DNA from: Symsagittifera roscoffensis
Taxonomy: Eukaryota; Xenacoelomorpha; Acoela; Convolutidae
Length of the DNA: 64,000 bases
Assembly: GCF_963678635.1 (NCBI RefSeq)
Contig: NC_087064.1
Coordinates: 5,430,411-5,494,410 of the forward strand
Direction of reading: 5' to 3'
Below the pieces are notes generated by a model. It saw nothing but the letters and a program-made list of their open reading frames with translations, did not search any database and was not told where the DNA came from. A program made the position numbers and the translations under genes. Below, piece by piece: positions 22,075-33,460 of the stretch; position 1 is the first letter of the stretch, and each line of letters begins with the position of its first letter.

Positions 22075-22152
22075 GTAAGTATGAATTAAGTAAATATTAC
22101 TAATTAATTACAGTATTAAAAACTCACCATTCTTTATTCATGTTTTCTTTAG
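22075..22152 (+). other. Possible 78-nt intron just after the last stop codon
   Basis: A perfect 5' splice site (CAG/GTAAGT at 22072-22080) begins three bases after the stop codon at 22069-22071, and TTTCTTTAG ends at 22152. If used, it leaves an exon junction downstream of the stop. No RNA data support it. Confidence 0.35.
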
Positions 22153-22922
22153 ATTTTTAGCCTTCATCCTAGATCATCTGAAAAATTCACAAAAGAAAAA
22201 TAAAAAATAGCAAACTTCTTCAAAACTGTTTAAGACCCTATTAAACTTTTGCACCAACAATTAAATAAATATAATACCAATGCAGTAAATTAATTTATAA
22301 AATTTCCCCCCAAAAGCAGTAAATCTACATATGATGAAAATTTGTATCTTAAAATTCCCCCATAACTAGCAGTAAATTTCTAAATTCTATGTAGTAAATT
22401 AATAAAATGCAATTGCAGTACTAACCTTTTGATATTTTCATTCATTCGCACAGAAATTCTATCCACACTCGCACAGCTCGCCCACGAAGAATTGTTTAAA
22501 ATAATGAATTTCAGTTTCAAGTTTTCACACTCAACAACTCTAACATACAATAACATGTTTCAAACTTTCCTTTAACCCGGTTGGAAAGGAATCATATACT
22601 AAACAAAACTAACCAACCCAGCTTACTAAATACCACAAATCATAGAATAACAGCATGACTTAGAAAAAGAAACCAACGGTACCCAAACCGGATTAACCCA
22701 GTTTAAAACTGGATAATTTATTCTTTTGAAGACTATTACAAAGTCTTAGAAAGAAATAATAAAACACAAAAAAGTCGAAAGACAAACCCATACCACAAAC
22801 AATTTGCTTTTTGGAAAAAGTACATAACCAACAAGACATAAGTAAAACCACAACAAACCCAACATAAAACGTTGTCACATAACAGGACCCCTCACAAACA
22901 CCGCATGAAATCATACTCCCAC

Positions 22923-22990
22923 TCCTGGCCTAACCCACCAGGAAAGGACGTCCTGAGCATGCTCTATAGCCGGCCTAACCCACCGCGCTA
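22923..22990 (+). ncRNA. Twin hairpins with an identical 9-nt loop
   Basis: Hairpin 1 pairs TCCTGG (22923-22928) with CCAGGA (22938-22943). Hairpin 2 pairs TAGCCGG (22967-22973) with CCG, a bulged C, and GCTA (22983-22990). Both close the same loop CCTAACCCA although the stems differ. Conserved loop with changed but paired stem suggests a protein- or RNA-binding element in the 3' untranslated RNA. Confidence 0.5.
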
Positions 22991-23688
22991 CATCCACGCT
23001 TTGTGACCACACCTTTATTTTTAATAAGAGCTACTCAAGGGTGAGTAACTCTTCAAAATAACCGAACTAAAACAAAAAGCTCTTGTGAAAACAACTAACT
23101 AAAATCATTATTAAAAAATATTAAACTAATAAAAGTTTTATAAAATGTAAAATCACATGATGCAATATATAGATCAGAATACAACACCAAGGACGAACAT
23201 CAAAAGACAAAACGACCCCACTACACTCGAGAGAGAATGACCAACTACAATCGATATGCCGCTCACAATCACAACTCAAAGGATTTAGAGTACGACTTGA
23301 CCTCGCAGAAAAGGACTTCATTGAACTAGACCAATGACCACCTCGATGTTCAAGTATACGTACAGATCCGAGTAACCAGGCATCCCCTCCACGCACAATC
23401 TCCACGCCATTCCCAAACTAGATCATACACAAAAGAAGTTCTCCACGCAGAACAGAAAAACCTGACATAGCAAACCATTCTGAAATCAGATTTGAGTTTG
23501 TTGCAAAGACGTAGTCGTTGTCAATAGAAGACACAACGTCTTATGTCTCTAACTCCAGCTTCCTGGAACTTCCCTAACAAAAGAGGAAACGGAAGAAAAT
23601 TATGATGTTCGCCAAAAACAAACGTCCATCATCCATCCTTCGAATTGCAGAAGAACTGTTCTAAAAAACTCTGTAAAACCCGGATGGG

Positions 23689-24096
23689 TGGAACCTGATC
23701 TAAACTATATTTTATGATTGGATAAATTAAATGTTTTACCAATGTAAAGTATTTAATATTAACCAATCATGATCCATCTAACTAACAACCCACTTATTTG
23801 TAAGTGCTGAAGTTACTTGTAATTTCAGCATCAGAGAGATTTGAATTTAACTTAGAAATTAGTTGGACTCTCCCGAGCACTTCAGCAGCCGCAATAAACC
23901 AGTATACCCTAGATCTATTGAGCCTAGCAGAGACTAGTTAAACAACCTGAGACTAGATAGTATAAGAGTAAGATTAGGATCGGTATTAGACTAAGAAGTT
24001 GCACGAATCTATCCGGCCGAAAATAAGATAGCGTGACGAGCAGACGGTGTACCCTATCCGAAATTACTCTATGAGTTACACTTCGGTCCTAACTCA
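23689..24096 (+). repeat. 3' LTR of element A
   Basis: Same length and ends as the left LTR, with two C/T differences. It is followed by TTAA (24097-24100), the right target duplication. Confidence 0.95.
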
Positions 24097-27000
24097 TTAA
24101 AAAACTGCCACAATTTACTAAAATCAATCAAAATGGCCAAGGAAGTAAACAACGACGTTCAAGCACAAAACTCTTTCCAATTATATCTGGCTACGTAAGA
24201 AAAACGCACTAATTACTAGTCATCTACATTATGCGACTACTCAGTTAAGCGTAATATCAGCGATCATAATCATGTTATTTGAAAAACAAAGAAAGAAAAC
24301 GCTGAAAGCGTGCAAGAACAATAAGAAAACGCTGAAAGCGTGCAAAGTTCAATTCAACGTTTGATTTAATTTTGAAATGTTCGAAAATGTTGCCTCTATC
24401 CATGTTCTTTGATTGGAAAATAACAAATAATTTAGTAAAAACTAAAACTATTTAGTAACCACTTAGTTGAAATTTTATTCAGAAACCACTATAGTGAAAT
24501 ATTAGGGACAAAATATGATACTTGATTGAAAGATATAGCAGACAATAGGAAGAAAACTCGTCTTTTAAAAGATGATTAGTTATATAGAATATGATACGTG
24601 GCAAAAAAGATGACCTATATGACATATTAACCTACCGACAATCAAAAATCAAATTGAAAAAATATACTCTGTTATCACTTAATGATTTTCTATCAGTGTC
24701 AACCTATAGCAAATTATCCTGGAAAATGTTTAAGTTTGTTTAGGCAAAACAAATATATGTCATAATCAAATATAATTGTTCAAATTTTAAATCGTGCTTC
24801 ATTTTAAACCTAATTTACTCATAATCAGACAAAGAAAAATCAGTTGCATATTTTTCTTTTAGATAAACTGAGAATTTGGCTGTAGATTCGTAACATTAAA
24901 GTGAATAAATGAAAAAAATTTACAGATTGGTTCCGTATAGTGTAACCATTGAATGCACTACAGTTGCAAAGTTATCTTCAATGAAACACGGAGATGTTAC
25001 TCATTCATTATAATCATCTTTTTGAAGATAATTTATTGTAGGGAAAAAGAAACGTAGTCATCAATTACCTTGAAATTCAACCAAAAAAGCAGAAGTAGTT
25101 TGATTTTGCATTGAAATGGTATATTCAACAAATGTTTTTTCAAAAGTTTGTGCATAATTAGGTCACAAACTGCTTATGTATTGAGCAGAAACCTATCAGA
25201 GGTAATCCAAAGGACTAACAAGTCCTTCATTTTATTCAGAAATTTAATCGATCAAAACATCTCAACTATTGCTAAAACTGAGTGAAAATTTTCACTCAAC
25301 CGCGATTCAATCAATTTTGAAAAAAAAAATGTAAAATTTTTGTGAGCTTTCACATTTTGTTTTTGATTTAGTGCAAAACTCGTTTTATATTTTTATTGCT
25401 GGATCTATTTTTTAGTTGCCGGCATCTCTTTGCTTGCTTGCAGCGCCTGTAAGAAACTCAATGCTGCCGGCCGCCTGGTCAATTGTCATGGAAATGAACA
25501 CCAAATTGCCACCATAACTACCACAATGCCTTATGGGAGCACCCTCTTTTCTGGTGTTTCTGAATCCTTGTGGTGAGGTGGCTGACTGTTTAGCCAACAA
25601 CAAAGATTTGTTTTCCCAATGTTCCAATCTGTAAACACCACTTTCGTTTTCAGTTCACTGGAAAAGGAGAATTGTAAAGTAACTTTAAGGCATAATGCCA
25701 TAACTTTAAGGCATAAATGCTTTTTATTTCCGTTTTGTGAAAAATATCTGCGCCTTATTGATATAAATGACATTTTGCAAAATTCTGACTATAATTCCCT
25801 CGATGATGGACCATCGAGTTGGGTGGCAAAAGCAACATTAGTCACAGGTGTTCTTCCTCAAACCTTTTTTTTTCGATTTCGTCTTTCACGACGAATTTTC
25901 AAGAATAGGCGTGCAACTATCGAGGACCAACAACCGGGATACCGGTTATCGAACCACTGTTTACGGTTGATTTCTATCGTTTCATCAAAATTTTCCTATA
26001 TGGATGTACTGCGAAAAAGACGGTGAAAAGTTTCTTTAATCGCACTTTTTTTATACTGGAAGGGAGGCAACTTCTAAAATTTAGATTGGTACCTGAATAT
26101 GCTGGTTTTTGATTCCATTCACTAGCAACTTTTTAGTTTTTCTCGAAATTTGTCTGTAAATCCGAAACTTCCAGCTTTCCGGATGTGCTTTGTGTCCTTA
26201 TTGTCAACTGCATATTGGGATCCAGTTTGTTTGCCGCCCGCAACCTTTCTTCAGGATCACCTTTCATTTTCTTTACTATATCATCAACGTAACGAAGAAA
26301 CGTTTTTTAGAGATTCAATTTTCACTTCTAAATTACAGCATTTACCTGTGATATAACTACACGACTTCGACAAAAAGCCAATACAGAAGCCATCCAGTTT
26401 TGAATCCAAACAGACAGCCGATATGAAACAAATTTTCAAAACTTTGAAAAATCTTTTTTTCGTTTCTTCTTGGTGTAAGTTTGAGCTACAAATTTTTAAA
26501 CCACTGCTTACCATAAAATTTAAGTTGTTGTGGCTGGTTGAACTTCTATGTCGGGAAAAGAAAAATGAAACAATCCAAAAAACAATGTTTGGCCAGCATC
26601 AGCTTCCAAAAAACTACTTTTCACAGCAAAACTGGTGCCAAATGAGCGAAGATTTAACCCAATGACTTTGTTTTTGCAATGTTGCTTTATTAGTCCGACG
26701 AAGTTTGGAGGTAGAAACCAATGCAGGTCCCTTTGAAACAAATGAATCGATCTTCGAAATTTGCTCAAAAATTTGTTTATCTAAATTTTCAAACCTTATA
26801 AGCAATTGCACGCAAGTCAAAAAAAATTGTCATGGCGTTTCGGAAGCTTGGCCTAAAAAAGAAGGCTAAACATTAATGGAATCTTGAGAGCTACTCGGAG
26901 ACAGAAAAGAAAGGTGGTGGGTTTTTTTTGCGCCCACACCAGTAAAACTAGCGCCAAAATGAAGGCGATATAAAACTGTTTGATAAAGAGAACTGTGAGT

Positions 27001-28580
27001 CAATGTGGTTTGGATGCAAAGGTAATTTCAATGCTGCTCGCAATGATAAAAATCTGATTAAATTATTTTATAAACCCAACAGAGCAAATTTTTTGAATAG
27101 ATCTAATCTTAGAGCCATTAACTCTCACATTGAAAATTCATTTTCAATCTCGCATAAAAAACATTGAAATAATACTTTTGACTGATTAAAAATTGAACAA
27201 ATTAAAGAAATCAAAGAAAGAACATTTAGAGACTGGTTTGATTCTATACGGCTTAAATTCGTCGTTTATTGCTTAATTGGATGGGCAACATTTCATATAA
27301 GTTATCTTACAAGTGATTATGAAACAAACGGAAAACGAATTTTGTTGTGTTAAACTTTAAAAATTCGACCGTTTTGAATCATTTCTGACAATTACCTCAA
27401 GTTCAAAAAATTTCTAATGATTTTCTTTGCTTTAAATGAAAATAAAAACCATAAAAGTGTTTTTTGCAAAATCTCTTCGCTATTTTTTGATGTCATTTAT
27501 ATCAATTCACAGACGCACGTTCCAAGTTTTCCTAATTTTAGTTTCTAGTGCTTTTTAACAACATGCCGCAACTGAAAATAAAATTGTTTGTAACTTCAAA
27601 TTAAAAATTTTGCTGAGAACGAAATGGTTTGGTTGAGAATGCAGACAAGAAATGAAAAAAAAAACAAGACATTTTTTCAAAAAATCAAAATCAAAAGTAA
27701 AATGACAATTGTTAATATTAATTGATCTGCCCTAATAGACCAACCAAACTCATCAAAGTTAAGCAAAAAACATTCGCAAGTTTTCTATTTACTTTTCAAC
27801 ACTGCTCAGCAAAAAAAAGTTTCTGAACCAAGTTTGTGGTTTCAATTCAAGTAGTTCAAAAATGACTGCACTTTGTAATTCCTTCAATAAAGTGATAACC
27901 CAAGATATTGAAGTGGCCTATCATTTTAATTATGTATTCTTCCGTTAACCATGTGCATTCGACCATATAATTATGTTACATTAATCATGTGACTTATGAT
28001 TTTTTTCAGCTCTATTAAATCACAATTATTTTAACTCATGTAAGTCTGAATTTCCAATAATCCAATTTCAACACATAGTAGTGCTTCGATGTGCTCACAG
28101 ATATAAATATAAGGAAACAGCGTGGACCGTGTACCGTACCTGGTTGGGTTATCATTGATGGCCAGAATTAATTGGACCACACCTAAATTTTGTAATTAAC
28201 GCCTGTATAGATAAAAATGTATTCCTCATCGAAATTAAAAAAAAAACCACATGACTATTCATAAAAGATGACCAAATGGACTCTAAAAACAATCGGCGCA
28301 TTTTAAGTTTTTTGCGCTTTTTCGAGACGATTTTCCATGCCCCAAAAACAGAATAATTGAAAGCGTATCAGATTATGACCACTTTTTTATTTGGATAAGG
28401 TGAAACTTTTTCCACGCATGATGCTCTTATCTACGTTATAGAAAGTTTTCAAAAAGTTATGGTTTCAAAAAAACTGTTTATGCAGCTCTACTGATCTTTC
28501 AATGCATTCGATTCTATCAAGAGAAGAAAATTACGCAATAAGGGTTTTTCATCAATTGTCAATGCAGTGATAGAAAATTC
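24097..28580. other. AT-rich DNA, no gene recognised
   Basis: Frames of 60-135 codons near 25400-26800 have no motif and overlap each other on both strands. The segment 27000-27200 has a locally open frame with a K/N-rich product that could be an old retroelement scrap, but no motif allows a call. Confidence 0.5.
24293..24345. repeat. Duplicated 23-bp unit containing a GAA-loop hairpin
   Basis: Segments 24293-24315 and 24323-24345 are identical. Each contains ACGCT, GAA, AGCGT, a 5-bp stem with a 3-base loop. Confidence 0.6.
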
Positions 28581-28589
28581 TTTTAACCC

Positions 28590-28850
28590 AAAGAGTGAAT
28601 TTTGATGCATTTTTTTCAAATGGATCGAAAAAAAGAGAGCAACGCAGCTGGGAACTGTATTAGGTCCATAGTTGTTCAATTTATATGTCAAAGGTATACA
28701 AACTCGATTATATTGGATGTATTTTGGTAAAATATGCAGACGAGTGTATGGAATATGCCTCACCTCTACCTTCAAAAGAGGCTCTGAAACTATCTCAAAA
28801 GTCCTTTTAGAGTCTTAAAAAAAATTTTGCCGAAAACTAATTAATTTTGA
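28590..28850 (+). pseudogene. LINE reverse transcriptase relic
   Basis: One frame reads LGTVLGP, a stop, then LFNLYVKGI, the RT palm motif of non-LTR elements, and is followed about 14 codons later by a remnant of the KYADD motif in a shifted frame (gtaaaatatgcagacga, 28727-28743). Stops and shifts mark it as dead. It may belong to the same family as the relic at 4849. Confidence 0.6.
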
Positions 28851-30509
28851 ACGGATCAAAATTTGAATATATTGTTCTTTGTTACAAAATGAAAAACTGA
28901 ACTTCAAACAATTGTTGTTAATAGTTATACTTGATTGCAAATTTTTATGTTATCAATCAAATATCAAAAAAAATTGATTGCAAATTTTTTTGTCTAGTTC
29001 TTGACTTTACTTTGTCATTTTAAACGCAAGTGAAAATAATTTTGCAAAAAAAATTGGTCCCAGTAGTTGAAACAATAAGTTGATTACGCAAAAATTATCA
29101 TTTGAACCACACTTTTGCGCAATTTAGTGCGTTTTTTGATTTAGAAATCTGAAAAGTATGTACAAATTGATCAAGAATCTCAAAACATATTATTCATTTC
29201 ATTTTTTGTGAACATCAAATTGTTACATAACATCTATTATGCAATCAAATTTAAAATATCTAACCAAAATTATTCTGAGAGCTTGTTTTTTCCCAATTTC
29301 TGGACTCCAAACATTCGTCTCGAATAGTATTTTTATGCTAATATGTCAATTTTTTTTTAGATTTGACGTTTTAGCCAAGTTGCTTTTTTCCGCAGCTTTT
29401 AAACGCAAGTTAAGTGTTCTCTTTAAATTTGTAGTTGAAATGGGCTTTCAATTGATCGTTTTATCAGATCAAAATAAGAACCTCTGCTACTCTGCGTAAA
29501 AGCATTCTATTTATCGGATTTGACCTCAAAAGTATTACAGTTTTGTATCAATATCTTAATAATAAAAGAAAAGTCTGAAAAAACCGATAGCTAGTTTTAA
29601 TTTAACCATCACACAAAGCCAGCCATATCCGACTACCATTGTCAAACTGCTTCACTCGTTTTCACGTTTTTTACCGCCTCAACATAGCCAGTTGATTTTC
29701 CAGCCCCTCTTGAATGCTATCATTTTCTTTTTTAGCTACCAATTTTTCTTTTAGGCCATCAGTGAAATCAAAATGTTTCCGCTTCCAAAAATAACCTCAT
29801 GGCTTAGTCTCGGATCCCCAGAGGACAATAGCCAAAAGGTGGTTAATGAGTTAAAAATAGTATCATGCACCGAGCCTCGAATTCCAACCTATCCAAGGAC
29901 TAACTTCGTTATCTCTTGGTTTCTGCTGCTGGGAAGGGTTCGGAGCTGTCCCGAATATCTGACTGGACCGTTTACCACCGGTTCCACTTGCTTTCACGAT
30001 CACGACAAAGCTCCTTATCGTGTCTGCGTGTCACGATAGCAGACATCATTTGTTTTTCCGTTTCAAGGCAAGTATATCTTCTCACCGACTGTTTTTTGTC
30101 TCGTATCTGGCGGTTTTGTTTAACACGTTGTGTTTGACATGTTTTCAAAATTGCCGCTCTCAGCGTTTCTCAGAAATATTCTAGTCCCAAGCGAAAATTT
30201 AAAAAATCAGAATTCTGGAATAGTCTGAGCCTCCGTTCAGTAAAGATTTCACCATTAAGACGCTCAACTTCATTTTCAGCGTGCACTGGAAGGTTTGGCT
30301 GTGGCATCCAGAGGAAAGGAACAATTTTTTTAAATTAAAAAGTTTTACTTCAGTGTTTTGCAGCCTTATACAATATGTACGCATACAAACACGCATATTC
30401 AAACTAGTTCGAAGCATGTTGTCGCCTTTAAATTTCCCAGTAAGTTTCCTGGCTAACAAAATGAGCAAAATCTTTGAAAGCTTGCTTAATAGCAGAATCA
30501 AATTCAGAC
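28851..30509. other. AT-rich DNA, no gene recognised
   Basis: A slightly GC-richer patch (about 29770-30140) has overlapping short frames but no recognisable family. Nothing else is supported. Confidence 0.5.
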
Positions 30510-30675
30510 AAAAAAACATCTTCAAAACAGTTGCTTTCAGGACTTAAAAACGTCTACAAAACAGTTGCTCACACAGAGCAAAAAAATACTCTGCAAAACA
30601 GTTGTTGACACAGGACAAAAAACGTCCACAAAACAGTTGCTCACACAGAAAAAAAAGATCCACAAAAGAGTTGCT
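30510..30675. repeat. Minisatellite, unit about 34 bp, five copies
   Basis: Five diverged copies share the phrase CAAAACAGTTGCTCACACAG after an A-rich run. Unit length varies with the A tract. Confidence 0.7.
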
Positions 30676-30984
30676 TATCTCTCTTGACTTTTTTTTTGAC
30701 AATTTCCATATTCAAAAAAGGCAATCCAATTGTTGAGGTTTGTTGTAACTGAAAAAGTCAGCATTTTTGTGTTTTATTATTAACAAACCCAGAAATTAAC
30801 TCTCAATTTTCTTAGTTTTTGTAAAATTCTATTCCATGTTAAAATCGGAACTATAAAAAATCAAATAATTTTTAATTTATAAACAATTTGAGTTAATTTG
30901 TAAACAAAAATTCTAACACAAAACATCTTGGGATACTTAATTACAACTGAATTAGAAAAGTTTCTCAAATCCTCAGTAACTTAC

Positions 30985-31215
30985 AAAATTGGCCTAGTTG
31001 ATATTTCTCGGTCAATTTAAGTTTAAAGATCGAAATATGCCTTGTAATTTCCTCCTTATAATCCCAAATTACTACCAAAAAGTGCCTTGTTGTAATTTCT
31101 CGGCCTGTCAAATACCAAAGTACTACCGAAATTTTGCCGTGCTGTAATTTCTCGGCCAACGTAAATGCTGAATTACTACCAAAATTAGCCTTGTTATAAT
31201 TTCTCGGCCGCTTTA
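30985..31215. repeat. Minisatellite, unit about 50-60 bp, five copies
   Basis: Repeated phrases GTAATTTCTCGGCC and AAATTACTACCAAAA recur at intervals of about 50-60 bp, starting near 31001, 31043, 31091, 31143 and 31197. Confidence 0.7.
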
Positions 31216-31411
31216 AAGACAGACTTAAAATTTAAAAGCTTCAAATCATAAATTAGAGTTTGATAAATTAAGCAAGTGTGCCTTTTACAAAATTTATTTG
31301 GATTTATACAATCAGAGGGAAGAGTACCGAAAAATTACTGAAGTCATAATAAACAAAGGAGCTGGATCAGGCAGTGACAAAACAACCCAGATGCAACAAC
31401 ACTCATACTAG

Positions 31412-31860
31412 TGGATGCGCAAAACCGTGACAGATTCACTCCTTTCCCTGTACCAGAGAAAGGTAAAATAATGAGAAAGCTTCGTAATGACACTATAGTA
31501 CATTCAAACAAGGGTAGCACCGCTGAAGAGAAACTTAGAGGTTTTTAATCGCTTTCCTGAACAAAAACTGGGATGCGTTATTCTCCAAGATGGGATCAAC
31601 TCCGTTCTCTAAAATTTTGTGTAATTGCTGCCAAGGTTAGCCCAGATATAATCATACTTTGCAAAAAACCACCATTATTTGTTAACCATGATACTAATGT
31701 GAGCATTGATGAACTAAATAATGCAATTACCGAAATTTTTTGATCAAAAGCAGGTCTTGAGGTGCTCAATTCAAACTCGTTGATTGAGGATCTAGAAGAA
31801 CATAGGCTCTTATAATGGGACGGACAAGATCCAGTTCATTGTTAATCACAGCGCCCTTTT
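31412..31860 (+). pseudogene. SGNH-esterase relic of a CR1/L2-like LINE
   Basis: A frame at 31412-31548 reads DRFTPFPVPEKGKIMRKLRN and continues in the style of the segment between RNA-binding and esterase parts in LINE ORF1 proteins. Further on, a shifted frame gives VSPDIIILCKK, VSIDELNNAITEIF and finally DPVH, which fits SGNH block V (DxxH). The nucleophile block was not found. Some CR1/L2 LINEs carry an SGNH esterase in ORF1. Frames are broken by stops, so it is a fossil. Confidence 0.45.
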
Positions 31861-33009
31861 ATTACATAACTGTCTGCGTACTTTTGTTTGTAAATACTCT
31901 AGTAACTTCCCAAGAGTCAAAACATCTAATGATCATTAGTTTCCGCCTTTTCAGCGTTATCAACACTCGTATTTGAACAACAACTCTAATCCTAGTAACT
32001 TTCGAAAGCACCCCTTTTGGCGCCATACCTAAAATAATCAAAATCAGAGTAAAGTATTTCAATTCTGCGCTGACAATAAAATTCAAAATCACCATGAAAC
32101 TTTCAATTATAGGAAGAGCTTTCATCATTAAACTAAAATAGTGACGACAAATTCTTTTTCAAATTTGGTAGTTTGTTCAAGTCTGTTAAATTTATTTTAA
32201 TTTATCACAGGTGGTACTAAATCTTAACGTAACTACTTAATCAGTGCTTCCTTTTTGTGATAGAAAAGAGCTAAAAATTTACGATGTTTCAAATAGAAGA
32301 AACAAACAAATGGTTTTCCATGACTTGCCAGAGTTTTCCCGATAAATTTTTTCAGTGCCTCTAGAGCGCACTTTTTAACCTAATTAAGTGCCTCTCCAGC
32401 GCACTACTATAACATTAAAACTAACTTTAAAACTTTTTCTGCCTTATATGTATTATGTTAACCACAACTATAATAACAATTATTAATTAATATCTGAAAT
32501 CAAAAGCAATACCTCAATACTAGTAAATTAAAACTTCTTCAGTCAGGTGACGTCCATCCAAATACGGGACCACTGATGAGTTTTGATCTCATCTAGAAAA
32601 AAAATAGCAAACAAAAGTAATATTAAAGGTTTTCATCTAAATTGCAGAAGCATAGCCAGAAAGCGTTCAGACCTACAATCACCTGTTAAAACGAATGACG
32701 AAACTACGATTTTTACTTTTTTGGAAAAGTAGCTCAACGACACAAACTATTAAAGATTACAAATCTAGATAAGTAGAAATTTGTTTCCTTTAGATGTGTT
32801 AGATCAGTCGGAGCCAGCAGGAAAACAAAGACAGGCGGCTTCATGCTTTTAAAGCCCAAAAAAAACTAACACAAAAATCCGCCAATTTCAAAAATATTAG
32901 AAATTATGATACTTCGTGTTTTGAATTTAACACACTGAATCCAACAAAAATGAAGGAGCCACCCTTTTAATTGTAACTCACAATCTAAGCAAATTCAAAA
33001 AAAAACTGA
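31861..33009. other. AT-rich DNA, no gene recognised
   Basis: It lies between two LINE fragments and may be decayed LINE sequence, but I see no motif. A short direct repeat (GTGCCTCT..AGCGCACT) occurs at 32354-32405. Confidence 0.4.
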
Positions 33010-33064
33010 TTTCTTTGAAAAATTTGATCAATCGATTGACTATGAACAGTCAATTAACACTAAT

Positions 33065-33445
33065 ATGATGATTTTAGGCAATTATAACTTAAATTGTCTT
33101 AATATTGACAATAAAGAACCACTTGATACAATTTGCACAACAAATGTTACTAATAAAACAATTTGTACTCACTCGAAATCACTTATCGACTACATAATTA
33201 TCAATTTTAATATAAAAGATTCAACAAAACAACCAATCTGTTTTACACCTATTAAAACAGATAACTTGGAAAAAATTTTCATAACTGAACCAAAAGTATG
33301 CAAAAAAACTACCTTCAAGCGCAAAATAATTGATAAAAAGCTACTCCGAAGAAAAGTTCAATTCAAATCTGGAAAAATTAACTCGGAATTTTCTACCAGC
33401 GGAGTAACCAAAAACCAAGGTTCAACATTTTCAGTCGAAATATAG
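33065..33445 (+). pseudogene. LINE endonuclease tail relic
   Basis: 126-codon frame. MMILGNYNLNCL resembles the GDFNinll block of APE-type LINE endonucleases (with G-N instead of G-D), and SLIDYIIIN about 37 residues later matches the SLIDhif block near the end of that domain. The upstream part is missing and stops follow. With the SGNH-like relic 1.5 kb upstream in the same orientation it may be the remains of one LINE copy. Confidence 0.55.
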
Positions 33446-33460
33446 TTGAAAAATTAAATA

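Larger units (their letters stand above)
22072..23688 (+). other. 3' untranslated part of element A
   Basis: No supported gene. It contains the intron-like segment and the twin hairpins listed separately, about four copies of a GCAGTAAAT phrase (22283-22400), and a small palindrome around 22698-22712. A purine-rich tract (about 23579-23600) lies ~90 bp before the right LTR; directly next to the LTR only GGATGGG is purine-rich, so the polypurine tract is uncertain. Confidence 0.5.
5186..24096 (+). mobile_element. Element A: complete 18.9-kb LTR retroelement with env-like and accessory ORFs
   Basis: Two 408-bp direct repeats (5186-5593 and 23689-24096) begin TG, end CA and differ at two positions (5328 and 5505, both C in the left copy and T in the right). 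The flanking 4 bp are TTAA on both sides. Inside, in order: primer-binding site, 1.2-kb leader, basic 155-residue ORF, Gag-Pol with domain order protease-RT-RNase H-integrase (Ty3/gypsy order), two-segment membrane ORF, ATG-less 378-codon frame, secreted and membrane envelope-like ORFs, a 599-residue ORF of unknown role, and a 1.6-kb 3' untranslated part. At 18.9 kb it is about two to three times the usual size of a gypsy-type element. Near-identical LTRs and open frames argue for recent insertion. The coding strand is rich in A and poor in G, unlike element B. Confidence 0.95.

Noticed and set aside
23579-23600. Purine-rich tract as the polypurine primer of element A
   Set aside because: It lies about 90 bp before the LTR, whereas the primer must abut it.
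5182-24100. TTAA target duplication suggesting a piggyBac-type transposon
   Set aside because: The unit has LTRs, a primer-binding site and a full retroviral-type pol; TTAA is simply its 4-bp duplication.
25619-26026. 135-codon frame in the region after element A
   Set aside because: No motif, overlapped by other frames on both strands, and no promoter, splice or homology support.
29773-30137. Short plus-strand frames in a GC-richer patch
   Set aside because: No conserved motif and no neighbouring coding evidence.
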